Assembly (NCBI RefSeq): GCF_020181595.1
Contig: NZ_CP084028.1
Span: 2,700,212 to 2,764,211 of the forward strand
Length of the DNA: 64,000 bases
Source: [Mycobacterium] vasticus
GTDB lineage: Bacteria > Actinomycetota > Actinomycetes > Mycobacteriales > Mycobacteriaceae
Direction of reading: 5' to 3'
Below, one piece after another: positions 1-10,553 of the stretch. A program made the position numbers and the translations under genes. The notes under the pieces are model-generated. The model was not told the origin of the DNA, did not search any database, and saw nothing but the letters and a program-made list of their open reading frames with translations. Position 1 is the first letter of the stretch, and each line of letters begins with the position of its first letter.

Positions 1-513
1 GATGGCCGACTTCAGCACGTCGTCGGACCACAGCGGCGCCAGGTCACCGGTCCCCCGGTCGATCCAGTCACCGACCAGCTTCACCCAGCCGTCGCCGCGG
101 CGGGCTTGGGCCGCAACGGCTTCCGGCAGTTGCATCTCGTCGTCGACGTCGATCGGCAGCCCGGGAATGTAGCGCTTGGTGCGCGCCAGGTGGCGCCCGG
201 CGCGGATGATGCGCGGCAGGTCGGCGCGGTCGTCGAATCCGCGGGTGTCGATCGGCGATCCGGCGTCGCGGATCAGCAGCACCCCGGCGCGGCGCTCGGT
301 CTCGGCCTGGCGCAGCGCCTCGTCGGCGTCGACCGGACCGCCGGGCCCGATTCCGACGTGACAGTGCGCATCCACCAGGCCCGGGATGATCCAGCCGCCC
401 GCGACGACGGTCTCGGCGCCGGCGACCGGTTCGAGGCTGATCGCACCGTCGACGATCCAGTACTCGACAGGCTGCTCATCGGGCAGCCTGCGACCGGATA
501 CGTGCAGCGCCAA
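1..513 (-). CDS. Amidohydrolase family protein (N-terminal part)
   Basis: The first 171 residues of a metal-dependent amidohydrolase; the rest lies left of the window. A TTG start at 511-513 immediately follows the ffh stop. After a short beta-sandwich-like start (about 1-40) comes the P-G-L-V-D-A-H-C-H strand, whose HxH pair (residues 50 and 52) is the first metal-binding motif of the family. The position just downstream of ffh matches Rv2915c of M. tuberculosis. The family hydrolyses C-N bonds of cyclic or acyl substrates; the substrate here is unknown. It is probably co-transcribed with ffh, since only 1 bp separates the stop from the start. Confidence 0.85.
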   Translation of the reverse strand, partial: MALHVSGRRLPDEQPVEYWIVDGAISLEPVAGAETVVAGGWIIPGLVDAHCHVGIGPGGPVDADEALRQAETERRAGVLLIRDAGSPIDTRGFDDRADLPRIIRAGRHLARTKRYIPGLPIDVDDEMQLPEAVAAQARRGDGWVKLVGDWIDRGTGDLAPLWSDDVLKSAI

Positions 514-514
514 A

Positions 515-2089
515 TTACTTCTGGCCCGGGAAGTTCAGCTTGGACAGGTCGAAATCGGCCAACCCGGGCGGCAACTCATCGAGGCCCGCGGGCATCTGCG
601 ACAGGTCGGGGAACCCGGCAGGCATCCCGGGGCCGAACGGACTTCTCACCTTGGGCGGAGTCGGACCGCGGCCCTTGCCCTTCTTACCGGCTTTGTTCTT
701 GCCGCCCTTGGCCTTTCGGGTGGCACTCTTGCGCCCCATGCCGGGCAGGCCCAGGCCGCCCATCATCGACGACATCATCTTGCGGGCCTCGAAGAACCGG
801 TCGACGAGTTGGTTGACATCCGACACCGCAACCCCGGAGCCGTTGGCGATGCGCAGCCGGCGAGAGGCGTTGATGATCTTCGGGTCGGCGCGCTCGGCCG
901 GGGTCATGCCGCGGATGATGGCCTGCAGCCGGTCCAGGTGGCTGTCGTCGACGGCGGCGAGCGCGTCCTTCATCTGTCCGGCACCGGGCAGCATGCCCAG
1001 CAGGTTGCCGATCGGACCCATCTTTCGGATCGCCAGCATCTGTTCGAGGAAATCCTCCAGGGTGAGCTCGCCGGAGCCGATCTTGGCCGCCGCCTCCTCG
1101 GCCTTCTGCGCGTCGAAGACCTGCTCGGCCTGCTCGATCAGGCTGAGCACGTCGCCCATGCCCAGGATCCGGCTGGCCATCCGGTCGGGGTGGAAGACGT
1201 CGAAGTCCTCCAGCTTCTCTCCCGTGGAGGCGAACAGGATCGGGGCGCCGGTGACCTCGCGCACCGACAACGCCGCACCACCACGGGCGTCGCCGTCGAG
1301 CTTGGTCAGCACCACGCCGGTGAAGCCCACGCCCTCGCGGAACGCGTCGGCGGTGGTCACCGCGTCCTGGCCGATCATCGCGTCGAGGACGAACAACACC
1401 TCGTCGGGCTGGACGGCGTCGCGGATGGCGCCGGCCTGGGCCATCATCTCTTCGTCGATGCCCAACCGGCCGGCGGTGTCGACGATGACAACGTCGAAGT
1501 GCTTGGCCTTGGCTTCGGCCAGGCCGGCGGCGGCCACCGAGACGGGGTCACCGGGGGCGTCTCCCCCGGCGCCGAGCGCGTCCCCGGTCGGCGAGGTGCC
1601 CGGGTGCGGGGCGAACACCGCGACGCCGGCACGTTCCCCGACGACCTGCAGCTGGTTGACCGCGCCGGGACGTTGCAGGTCGCAGGCCACCAGCAGCGGC
1701 GTGTGACCTTGGCCGCGCAGCCAGGTGGCCAGTTTGCCGGCCAGCGTGGTCTTACCGGCGCCCTGCAGACCGGCCAGCATGACGACCGTCGGGGGGTTCT
1801 TGGCGAAGGTCAGGGTGCGGGTCTGCCCGCCGAGGATGCCGATGAGCTCCTCGTTGACGATCTTGACGACCTGCTGGGCCGGGTTGAGCGCACCGGAGAC
1901 CTCGGCGCCCTTGGCGCGGTCCTTGATCCGGCCGATGAACGCCCGCACCACCGGCAACGAGACGTCGGCCTCCAGCAGTGCCAGCCGGATCTCCCGCGCG
2001 GTGGCATCGATGTCGGCGTCGGTGAGACGTCCCTTGCTGCGCAGCCCAGCCAGGGCGGAGGTCAACCGGTCGGAGAGCGATTCAAACAC
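515..2089 (-). CDS. ffh: Signal recognition particle protein Ffh (SRP54)
   Basis: GTPase of the signal recognition particle. It binds 4.5S RNA and nascent signal sequences and delivers ribosomes to FtsY at the membrane. The N domain (1-95) is followed by the G domain with P-loop GLQGAGKTT (107-115), DTAGRLG (204-210) and TKLDG (262-266), then a methionine-rich M domain and a basic, Gly/Pro-rich tail. I chose GTG at 2087-2089 because FESLSDRL is the conserved Ffh N-terminus; an in-frame ATG 42 bp upstream would add unconserved residues. Length is 524 aa. A stretch near residues 164-181 (Gly/Ala/Asp-rich) seems longer than in M. tuberculosis Ffh as I recall it. Confidence 0.97.
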   Translation of the reverse strand: MFESLSDRLTSALAGLRSKGRLTDADIDATAREIRLALLEADVSLPVVRAFIGRIKDRAKGAEVSGALNPAQQVVKIVNEELIGILGGQTRTLTFAKNPPTVVMLAGLQGAGKTTLAGKLATWLRGQGHTPLLVACDLQRPGAVNQLQVVGERAGVAVFAPHPGTSPTGDALGAGGDAPGDPVSVAAAGLAEAKAKHFDVVIVDTAGRLGIDEEMMAQAGAIRDAVQPDEVLFVLDAMIGQDAVTTADAFREGVGFTGVVLTKLDGDARGGAALSVREVTGAPILFASTGEKLEDFDVFHPDRMASRILGMGDVLSLIEQAEQVFDAQKAEEAAAKIGSGELTLEDFLEQMLAIRKMGPIGNLLGMLPGAGQMKDALAAVDDSHLDRLQAIIRGMTPAERADPKIINASRRLRIANGSGVAVSDVNQLVDRFFEARKMMSSMMGGLGLPGMGRKSATRKAKGGKNKAGKKGKGRGPTPPKVRSPFGPGMPAGFPDLSQMPAGLDELPPGLADFDLSKLNFPGQK

Positions 2090-2319
2090 GCCAGCCAGCC
2101 TAATCCACGGCCGCCGACGTGTAACCGCCACGTTAGATAAATTGCTCAGTTAATCCGGAGATTCACCTCGGTTAAAGAAATGTTGCCGACCTTTCACGGG
2201 ATATCGAATTCCGTTAAGGATTGGCTCCCGGCCGCTAAAAAAGCGTTACCGACCGACTTTCTCTGTGGAATTCCTGCCATGCTTCACGGCATCGGTTCGG
2301 CTTCCAGCAAGGAGGATGC

Positions 2320-3141
2320 ATGTCTTTTGTGAAAGCGCTCCCCGAGGCAATGACGTCCGCTGCGAGCCAACTGGCGGGCATCGGCGAAGCACTGACCGCC
2401 GCGAACGGCTCGGTGCTGGCCCCGACGACCGTGATCGCGCCGGCCGGCACCGACCCCATTTCGCAGCTGCAGGCCACGCTGTTCTCCACCTACGGCAACC
2501 TCTACCAGTCGATCAGCGACCAGGCGGCCGCCGTCCACCAGCAACTGGTGACGGTTCTGGGGCAGAACGCCGGTGCCTACTCCTCCGCCGAGGCGACCAA
2601 CCAGACCACGACGTCGCTGGACACCGCGATCCAGAGCCTGTTGACCGACTTCTTCGGGGTGCCGACCAGCGGCAGCAGTTCGCTGCTGTCGGGCAACATG
2701 GCCAACATCGGAAACATCGGGACGGGCAACTGGGCGTCGGCCTGCTCGGCCCTGCTCGGCATGGCCGGTGGTGGTCTCCTGGACTTCCCCGAGGAAGTCG
2801 CCGCCGAGGCAGGCGCCGGCCTGATCGGATTCGACCAGGCGATGCTGGCCGGGGCCGTCGCACCTGCCGGTATGGGTGTCGCGCCGGTGGCGGCCGGCGT
2901 CGCGCAGGCCAGCACGCTCGGCGCCATGTCGGTCCCGCCCAGCTGGGCGGGCGAGGGCGTGGCGGCCGCACCCGCCGCCCGCCTGGCCACCGCGAGCATG
3001 GTCACTGCGCACCCCGCGGCGGGCATGGCGGCCGTACCTGCGGTCATGCCGTCCGCGGGATCGGGCGGCGGCGTGGGGAGATTGGGCACGCCACGCTACG
3101 GCGACAAGCCCACCGTCATGCCCAAGCCGACGGCTGTCTAG
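2320..3141 (+). CDS. PE family protein with PPE-SVP-like C-terminal tail
   Basis: 273 aa, first gene of a PE/PPE pair. Residues 1-100 are a PE domain (start MSFV, PEAM, two long Ala-rich helices) and end in the type VII secretion motif YxxxE (Tyr87-Glu91). PE proteins dimerise with a PPE partner and are exported through ESX systems, most often ESX-5. A low-complexity linker follows, then a C-terminus with a VPPSW-type motif and a final PRYGxKPTVMPK tail. That layout is usual for PPE-SVP proteins, and the PPE encoded next door has nearly the same tail. The start is fixed by AAGGAGG at 2309-2315. The pair sits in the ffh-glnD gap where M. tuberculosis has the unrelated Rv2917. Confidence 0.9.
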   Translation: MSFVKALPEAMTSAASQLAGIGEALTAANGSVLAPTTVIAPAGTDPISQLQATLFSTYGNLYQSISDQAAAVHQQLVTVLGQNAGAYSSAEATNQTTTSLDTAIQSLLTDFFGVPTSGSSSLLSGNMANIGNIGTGNWASACSALLGMAGGGLLDFPEEVAAEAGAGLIGFDQAMLAGAVAPAGMGVAPVAAGVAQASTLGAMSVPPSWAGEGVAAAPAARLATASMVTAHPAAGMAAVPAVMPSAGSGGGVGRLGTPRYGDKPTVMPKPTAV

Positions 3142-3183
3142 CGACCCGACCACCGATCACCGACCAGAACGGGATAGACGAAG

Positions 3184-4341
3184 ATGCCTTTCGATTTCGG
3201 AGCATTGCCCCCGGAGATCGTGTCCGCATGGATGTACAGCGGAGCCGGTTCCGCTCCACTGATGTCGGCGGCCTCGGCCTGGAGCAGCCTGGCCGCCGAG
3301 TTGGAGTCGACGGCGGCGGCGGCGCACTCGGTGATCTCGGAACTGTCGGGCGAGCAGTGGACCGGCCCGGCTTCGGCGGCGATGACCACCGCCGTCACGC
3401 CCTATCTGGCCTGGCTGCAGACCACCGCCGCAGCCGCGCAACACGCGGGCTCGCAGGCGATGGCCTCAGCTGGCGCATTCGAGGCCGCGCGCGCTGCGAC
3501 GGTGCCCCCGCCGGTGATCGTCGCCAATCGAAGCCAGCTCGCGATGCTGGTGGCCTCGAACCTTCTGGGGCAGAACACCCCGGCGATCCTCGCCACGGAG
3601 GCCCACTACATGCAGATGTGGGCGCAGGACACCCTGGCCATGTTCGGCTACAGCAGCTCGTCGGCGATGGCGGCCGAGCTGTCGCCGATGACTCCGGCGC
3701 CGCAGCCCGCCAACCCGATCGGATCGGCGGTCGCCAGCGCCGCTGCCACCGGCGGATTCCAAGAGGAGCTGGCCCAGGTCATCGCGGCACTGCAGGGCAC
3801 CCTGCAGACCGCCGCCGCGCCGGTGGGATCCGGGAGCACACTCGACCTGCTTCTCGGCACCCCGTTGATCGCCAATGCCGTCAACGGCGGCGTGAACACC
3901 GCGGCCTGGTTCGTCTGCACCGCCATCCCGACGGCGGTCTCGCTGGGCCACACCCTGGCTCTGGCGGGTCCGGCCACCCTGGCATCCGATGTCACGGGTG
4001 TCGAGGGACTTGCGGCCGGGTTGGGCCCGGCGGTCCTGGCGGGAATGACGCAGCCGGTGAGCGCGGTGGCAGCCGGCGCGACGCCCGTGCTGGCGAGCCT
4101 CGGTCAGTCGTCTGCGGTCGGCGGGGTGTCGGTACCGGGTGCCTGGTCGGCGGCGGCGGGCACCGAGGTCGCGGCATCGAGCGGATCGGGCTGGACGGGT
4201 GTCGCAGAAGAGGCCGCTCCGCTGCACGCGGTACCGGCCGGGATGGCGTCGGCGGGCGCGGCGGGACGTTCCGGCCTCGGCCTGGGCGCCCCCCGCTACG
4301 GCGTCAAACCGACAGTGATGCCCAAACAGGTGTTTGTGTAA
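3184..4341 (+). CDS. PPE family protein, SVP subgroup
   Basis: 385 aa, 42 bp after the PE gene and presumably its heterodimer partner. The PPE domain (1-175) has the Pro-Pro-Glu at 9-11 and the W-T-G turn at 59-61. The central region is Ala-rich. The SVP motif (GGVSVPGAW) begins at residue 313, which places it in the SVP group associated with ESX-5. The last 16 residues (PRYGVKPTVMPK...) repeat the tail of the preceding PE protein almost exactly. It is probably exported to the cell surface as a PE/PPE complex. The 3' end overlaps the end of a convergent small gene by 38 bp. Confidence 0.93.
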   Translation: MPFDFGALPPEIVSAWMYSGAGSAPLMSAASAWSSLAAELESTAAAAHSVISELSGEQWTGPASAAMTTAVTPYLAWLQTTAAAAQHAGSQAMASAGAFEAARAATVPPPVIVANRSQLAMLVASNLLGQNTPAILATEAHYMQMWAQDTLAMFGYSSSSAMAAELSPMTPAPQPANPIGSAVASAAATGGFQEELAQVIAALQGTLQTAAAPVGSGSTLDLLLGTPLIANAVNGGVNTAAWFVCTAIPTAVSLGHTLALAGPATLASDVTGVEGLAAGLGPAVLAGMTQPVSAVAAGATPVLASLGQSSAVGGVSVPGAWSAAAGTEVAASSGSGWTGVAEEAAPLHAVPAGMASAGAAGRSGLGLGAPRYGVKPTVMPKQVFV

Positions 4342-4666
4342 CCGCTGCCGGGGCCACGCCCGGGCCGCTGCCCAGTTCGCTGCTGACGGCGGGGAGTTCG
4401 CCGTCCATCCGGGCCTCCGGCACGCGTGCCGGTGGACGCTTGTGCCCCGGGCAGGTGCGGTAACGGATGCAGCCGCAGTTGAGGCCGACGATGCAGGCCT
4501 GCGGACCCGGCGCCGAGAGCACCTGACTGACCGGAGCGGTCACCTCGGTGATGCCCGCCGGCAACGGACCGAAACCACCGAGCCCAACCGTCAAGACCGC
4601 GCCTACGGTGAGCCCCGCGGACGCCATCCTGCCGAAATGCTTCATCGCTTGTCCCAAGTGTTTCAT
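4304..4666 (-). CDS. Small exported Cys-containing protein, unknown function
   Basis: 120 aa, no family recognised. Residues 1-40 look like a Sec signal peptide: basic start (MKH...MKHFGR), then a hydrophobic Ala/Gly/Leu/Val core. A compact cluster of four cysteines follows at about residues 58-73, within the pattern C-x5-C-x-C-x5-C, and the tail is Pro/Ala-rich. An internal Met at residue 8 (4643-4645) is an equally possible start. The last 38 bp are antisense to the end of the PPE gene. Coding is supported by the coherent signal peptide plus Cys cluster rather than by a known homologue, so the call is moderate. Confidence 0.6.
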   Translation of the reverse strand: MKHLGQAMKHFGRMASAGLTVGAVLTVGLGGFGPLPAGITEVTAPVSQVLSAPGPQACIVGLNCGCIRYRTCPGHKRPPARVPEARMDGELPAVSSELGSGPGVAPAAVTQTPVWASLSV

Positions 4667-4818
4667 TCATGTTACGTCTTGCTGGCAACGCTACGCCGCC
4701 ACCCTGGCAGCTCCCTGAGGGCCAGGCGGCATCCTGAGATGCCAATTCGGGACAAATTAATGGACGCGCAATTTAAAACAGACATAATTCTGAGCGCAAA
4801 AATAACCGCGCCCGCAAT
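4667..4818. other. AT-rich intergenic stretch
   Basis: About 150 bp between the small exported gene and the end of glnD. The part from 4750 to 4818 is strikingly AT-rich for this genome (runs such as aaattaatgg and aatttaaaac). It would hold the promoter of the leftward small exported gene. No hairpin or RNA gene was recognised. Confidence 0.4.
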
Positions 4819-7164
4819 TTAATCCAACGCGGTACGTAAATATTTCTCGGCCACCGCCCGATCAGCCGTATTCGGCAGGACCACACAGAAAACGTCGTCG
4901 ACCGTCGATCCCCGGGTGGTGGCCTTAGCCCACACGATGTCGATTCCCGCCCCCTCCAGTGCGGCCGCCAGCCGGGCCAATAGGCCGGGCCGATCAGCGG
5001 CGCGGACTTCGACGATCGAGCGGCCCGGCGTGCTGTCGAACCACACGATGCGAGGCGGGGCCGTCAGGTCGCTCGCCGGAACCCCTGCGACATCGCCGGA
5101 GCCCATCCGGCGGGACTCGCGTGGTCGCTGTTGCAGCGCGGCAGCGACATCGATGCCGTCGGCGAGGGCCAGACCGAACTGCTCGCAGATCAGCTCCGCA
5201 GCCGGCGGCGGGCCGAAGTACGGCGACACCACGAACTCGGTGATCACCGTCTCGTGGGCGATGTTGACCGTCGCCGCGTGGACGCGCAGCGAGTTCAGCG
5301 CCAACACACCGGCGGCCTTGGACAGCAGACCGCGCTGGTGCGGGGCGATCATGCTCACGCGATAGCCGCGCCCACCGTCGTCGGCGCGCAGCTCCACAGA
5401 AACCTCGCGCGCCGTCGCCACGTATTCGGCGGGGATCGGGTCGGCCTGCGGCAGCGGCTCGCCGGCCATCACCAGGCGGCAGCGTCGAACGAGGTCGGCG
5501 ACCAACGACGCCTTCCAGCTGCTCCACATCGCCGGCCCAGTGGCCACCGAATCGGCTTCGGTCAGGGCGTGCAGCACCTCGATCAGCACCACGTCCCCGC
5601 CCAGCGCCGAGGCGACACCGGCGATGACGTCGGGGTCATTGAGGTCATGGCGGACGGCGACGTCGGACAGCAGCAGGTGGTGGGTCACCAGCGTGGCGAG
5701 CATCGCGACATCACACGGCCACAGGCCCAGCCGGGTGCCGATCGCGGTGACCAGCTCGGCGCCGACAAGGCTGTGATCCACGCCGCTGCCCTTGCCGATG
5801 TCGTGCAGCAGGGCGGCGAGCACCAGCAGGTCAGGGCGCGCCACCGCGGTGGTGAACGCCCCAGCTCGAGCCGCCGTCTCGATCAGATGCCGGTCGACGG
5901 TCCAGATGTGGACGGGATCGCGCGGCGGCAGGTCGCGTACCGCCGCCCATTCCGGAAACAGCCGGCCCCACAGTCCCCCGCGATCGAGTGCCTCGACGGT
6001 TGGCACCATCGCCGGCCCCGCGGACAGCACTACCAACAGGTCATCGAGCGCCTCCCGCGGCCACGGCACGGGCAGCTCGGGTGCCTCGTGGGCCAGCCGG
6101 TTCACGGTTTCTGCCGCGATGGGCATTCCGGTGGCGGCGGACGCGGCCGCCACGCGCAGGACCAGGCCCGGATCCCGCTCTGGCCGGACTTCGCGAGCCA
6201 GGATCACCTCGCCGGCGTACTCGACCACGCCGTCGTCCAGCGGACGCCGCAGCCGTGGCCGCACCGCCGACATCCCGCGTCGGGGAAGCGCGTTGGCTGC
6301 GATGCGCAGGCCTGCGTCGACGCGGTAATTGATGGTGCGGGCCGCATCGGAGAGGCTGCGGGACAGCTCGTAGCGGTCGCCGATGTGTAGCGCCTCACCG
6401 ATCTGGTCGGCGTACTGGGCCGGCAACAGATCGTGCCCACGACCCGAGATGCGGTGCAGCTCGGTGCGCACATCGAGCAGACGCACATAGGCCTGGCTCA
6501 CCGAGCCTCCGAGCATCTGGGCACGGCGAACGGTCGCACGGTCGGCAAGTTGTGCCAGTGCCAGTGCATTGAGCAGTTGAACGTCGCGTAATCCACCCCG
6601 TCCGCTTTTCAGATCGGGTTCCCCGCGATGCGCCACGTCTCCGCTGCGCTGCCAGCGCACGTGTGTCGTCTCGACGAGTTCGCCGAAGCGGGAAGCGATT
6701 CCGTGCCGCCATTGGTGGCGGACATCCCGGATGAGCTGCTCCGACAGGTGCTCGTCTCCGGCGATGTGGCGGGCGTCGAGCATGCCCAGGTCGGCGAGTA
6801 GATCAGCACCGGCCACCTCGACGGCCTCGGCCACGGTGCGCACGCTGTGGTCGAGCCGAACACCGGCGTCCCACAGCGGGTACCACAGCAGCGCGGCGAC
6901 CTCCTCGACGGAGCCGGCGGGCTTGTCGTCATGCAGCAGCAGCAGATCCACGTCCGAATGCGGGAGGAACTCACACCGGCCCAGCGAACCGGTCGCCACG
7001 ATCGCGAAACCGCTGCCGGCCAACACGCCGATCTCGGCTGCCCTGGCGGTCAGCCAGTTCTCATGCAGCTGCCGCCAGGCGTCGCGCAAAGCTGCAGAAT
7101 CCAGCCGGCCCGCGGCCTGCGACCGAAACGCGGCCCGCGCCTCCGACAGCTCCACGCGCGTCAT
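4819..7164 (-). CDS. glnD: PII uridylyl/adenylyl-transferase GlnD
   Basis: 781 aa bifunctional sensor enzyme that modifies and demodifies the PII protein GlnB according to nitrogen status. In mycobacteria and other actinobacteria the modification is adenylylation. The nucleotidyltransferase motif G-S-L-G-R...S-D-V-D is at 59-73 (metal-binding Asp71 and Asp73). A GlnE-like helical region follows, then an HD phosphohydrolase domain with LLHDIGKG and downstream THH, and two C-terminal ACT domains (about 590-680 and 705-781) that would sense glutamine. It is last in the amt-glnB-glnD operon, 32 bp after glnB. Confidence 0.97.
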   Translation of the reverse strand: MTRVELSEARAAFRSQAAGRLDSAALRDAWRQLHENWLTARAAEIGVLAGSGFAIVATGSLGRCEFLPHSDVDLLLLHDDKPAGSVEEVAALLWYPLWDAGVRLDHSVRTVAEAVEVAGADLLADLGMLDARHIAGDEHLSEQLIRDVRHQWRHGIASRFGELVETTHVRWQRSGDVAHRGEPDLKSGRGGLRDVQLLNALALAQLADRATVRRAQMLGGSVSQAYVRLLDVRTELHRISGRGHDLLPAQYADQIGEALHIGDRYELSRSLSDAARTINYRVDAGLRIAANALPRRGMSAVRPRLRRPLDDGVVEYAGEVILAREVRPERDPGLVLRVAAASAATGMPIAAETVNRLAHEAPELPVPWPREALDDLLVVLSAGPAMVPTVEALDRGGLWGRLFPEWAAVRDLPPRDPVHIWTVDRHLIETAARAGAFTTAVARPDLLVLAALLHDIGKGSGVDHSLVGAELVTAIGTRLGLWPCDVAMLATLVTHHLLLSDVAVRHDLNDPDVIAGVASALGGDVVLIEVLHALTEADSVATGPAMWSSWKASLVADLVRRCRLVMAGEPLPQADPIPAEYVATAREVSVELRADDGGRGYRVSMIAPHQRGLLSKAAGVLALNSLRVHAATVNIAHETVITEFVVSPYFGPPPAAELICEQFGLALADGIDVAAALQQRPRESRRMGSGDVAGVPASDLTAPPRIVWFDSTPGRSIVEVRAADRPGLLARLAAALEGAGIDIVWAKATTRGSTVDDVFCVVLPNTADRAVAEKYLRTALD

Positions 7165-7196
7165 CGTGTCTCGCCACGATCAGCTCGGGTCGAATC

Positions 7197-8913
<1,717 letters not shown>

Positions 8914-9047
8914 GAGCCCAACCCCTCTCGCCGACGCAACTGCCCGCTTCGCGGATCACGTTGCTCATACAATGCGTAGAGGTTGTTTCGGTTGCAGCGC
9001 CACGTTGTTGCGGCCATGTCACAAGCTGCTCACAGGTAGGGCGGCGA
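8914..9047 (-). promoter_or_regulatory. Upstream region of amt operon
   Basis: 134 bp between the amt start and the stop of the next leftward gene. It must carry the amt promoter unless transcription reads through from upstream. GAAAC-like words occur (for example GCAACCGAAACAACC on the minus strand), but I could not fit them to the spacing of a GlnR box. No terminator hairpin was seen. Confidence 0.3.
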
Positions 9048-10457
9048 CTACAGCCGGCTCAGCGCCAGCTGCGCCGCATTGACTCCGCACATCCCGTGCG
9101 CGCCGGGACCCGGCGGGGTCGCCGCTGAACAGAGGTATCTGCCGGGGATTCCGGTGTCATACGGCGACAGGGTCACTCGCGGCCCAAACATCAACTGGCG
9201 GAGGTCCTTTGCACCGGTCATGATGTCTCCACCGATGTAGTTGGCGTTGTATGCCGCCATCTCGACGGTGCTGCGTACCATCTGACCGACCACGCGGTCG
9301 ACGAAACCTGGTGCGAACCGCTCGATCTGGGCGATGATCGCGGCAGTGGCGTCGCCGGTGTAGCCGTTGGGCACATGCGCATAGGTCCACACCGGGTGCA
9401 CGTCGCCGACGGATCGCTGGGGGTCGGCCAGATACTGCTGGCCGACCAACACGAACGGCCGCTGCGGCATGCGTCCGGCATGGACATCGCGTTCGGTGGC
9501 TTCGAGCTCGGCGTGCGTCCCGGCCAGGTGAACCGTCCCCGCCCGCCGGGCATCCGGATTGACCCATGGCACACCGCCTTCGACGGCGAAGTCCACTTTG
9601 AAGGCGCCGGGTCCGCGTCGGAAGCGACGGTAGGCGCGCGCGACCCGGGCCGGCAGCCGGTCACCGAGAATTTCCGCGACCGCCTCAGGCGCCAGGTCGA
9701 ACATCGTCACGTCCGCGGGCGGCAACTGTGACGCGGACTGCACCCGCACCCCGGTCTCGATGGTGCCACCCAGATCGGTGAGCGCTGCGGCCATCGCATC
9801 GGCTATCGCCTGCGATCCACCGGCGGCCACCGCCCATCCGTGCCGGTGCCCGGCGGTCAGAATGCCCAGCCCGATCGCCGAGGTCATCGGGTAGTGCAAC
9901 GGCCGAAAAGCATGTGCGGCAACGCCGATGAACAAGGCCCGGGCCTGGGCGCTCCGAAACCATCGGGCCAGAGCCGATGCCGGCAGCGTGGTGGGTGCGC
10001 CGAATCGGGCCAGGGTCAGCGGATGGTGTGGCACCCGCAGCAGCGGGCCCATGATGTCGTCGTTGAGGGCATCGAAGCGGGCGACCGGGCGGTCGAACAG
10101 CGCACGCCAACGGCGGCCGTCGCGGCCCAGTCCGGCTGCGGTCTGATCGACCGAGCGGTAGAGCACCCCGGCAGAGCCGTCGTCGAGTGGGTGGGCACAG
10201 TCGATCTGCGGCCAGCGCCACGCCAAGCCGTAGCGCTGCGGGTCCAGCCCGGACAGGAACGGTGAGCCCACGGCCATCGGGTGGATCGCCGAGCAGTGGT
10301 CATGCAACAGGCCCGGCAGGATCGCCTCACCGCTGCGGGTGCCGCCACCCACATGGTCGGCGGCTTCGAGCACGCTGACCTGCAGGCCCTGCTGCGCCAG
10401 GGTTACGGCGGCGGCCAGCCCGTTGGGCCCGCTGCCCACCACAATCGCCGTACTCAC
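9048..10457 (-). CDS. FAD-dependent oxidoreductase (phytoene desaturase-like)
   Basis: 469 aa. The N-terminus has the Rossmann dinucleotide-binding motif VVGSGPNGLAAA followed by the acidic strand end (LEAADHVGGGTR), and a C-terminal FAD-contact motif (PGPGAHGMCG) is present. This is the amine oxidase/phytoene desaturase-like flavoprotein family. The substrate is unknown; related enzymes desaturate or isomerise carotenoids, retinoids or acyl chains. The GTG start at 10455-10457 places the Rossmann motif at the N-terminus, with GGGGAC upstream; a longer in-frame opening exists but is antisense to the TetR gene. It is divergent from the TetR/enoyl-CoA hydratase pair, so TetR may control it. Confidence 0.9.
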   Translation of the reverse strand: MSTAIVVGSGPNGLAAAVTLAQQGLQVSVLEAADHVGGGTRSGEAILPGLLHDHCSAIHPMAVGSPFLSGLDPQRYGLAWRWPQIDCAHPLDDGSAGVLYRSVDQTAAGLGRDGRRWRALFDRPVARFDALNDDIMGPLLRVPHHPLTLARFGAPTTLPASALARWFRSAQARALFIGVAAHAFRPLHYPMTSAIGLGILTAGHRHGWAVAAGGSQAIADAMAAALTDLGGTIETGVRVQSASQLPPADVTMFDLAPEAVAEILGDRLPARVARAYRRFRRGPGAFKVDFAVEGGVPWVNPDARRAGTVHLAGTHAELEATERDVHAGRMPQRPFVLVGQQYLADPQRSVGDVHPVWTYAHVPNGYTGDATAAIIAQIERFAPGFVDRVVGQMVRSTVEMAAYNANYIGGDIMTGAKDLRQLMFGPRVTLSPYDTGIPGRYLCSAATPPGPGAHGMCGVNAAQLALSRL

Positions 10458-10521
10458 GTCGTCCCCATGATTTTCGGAGCGTACCGATCGACCCCATCGA
10501 CGTCGCCCAAAACCCCCTACC

Positions 10522-10553
10522 GAGGATATCTCTGTTCGAATAGAATATTCCTC
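10522..10553. promoter_or_regulatory. Imperfect inverted repeat at tetR start (candidate operator)
   Basis: GAGGATAT (10522-10529) and ATATTCCTC (10545-10553) form an inverted repeat with one extra base, around the smaller palindromes TTCGAA and GAATATTC. It ends directly at the GTG start of the TetR gene, in the gap to the divergent oxidoreductase. TetR repressors commonly bind such sites to control themselves and the divergent gene. This is inference from position and symmetry. Confidence 0.45.

Noticed and set aside
386..2140. Long plus-strand open frame antisense to ffh
   Set aside because: It mirrors ffh codons in a GC-rich genome, is Gly/His/Arg/Asp-rich without any domain, and has no ribosome-binding site.
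8914..9047. GlnR box upstream of amt
   Set aside because: GAAAC and AAC words are present but the required spacing and partner half-site could not be fitted.
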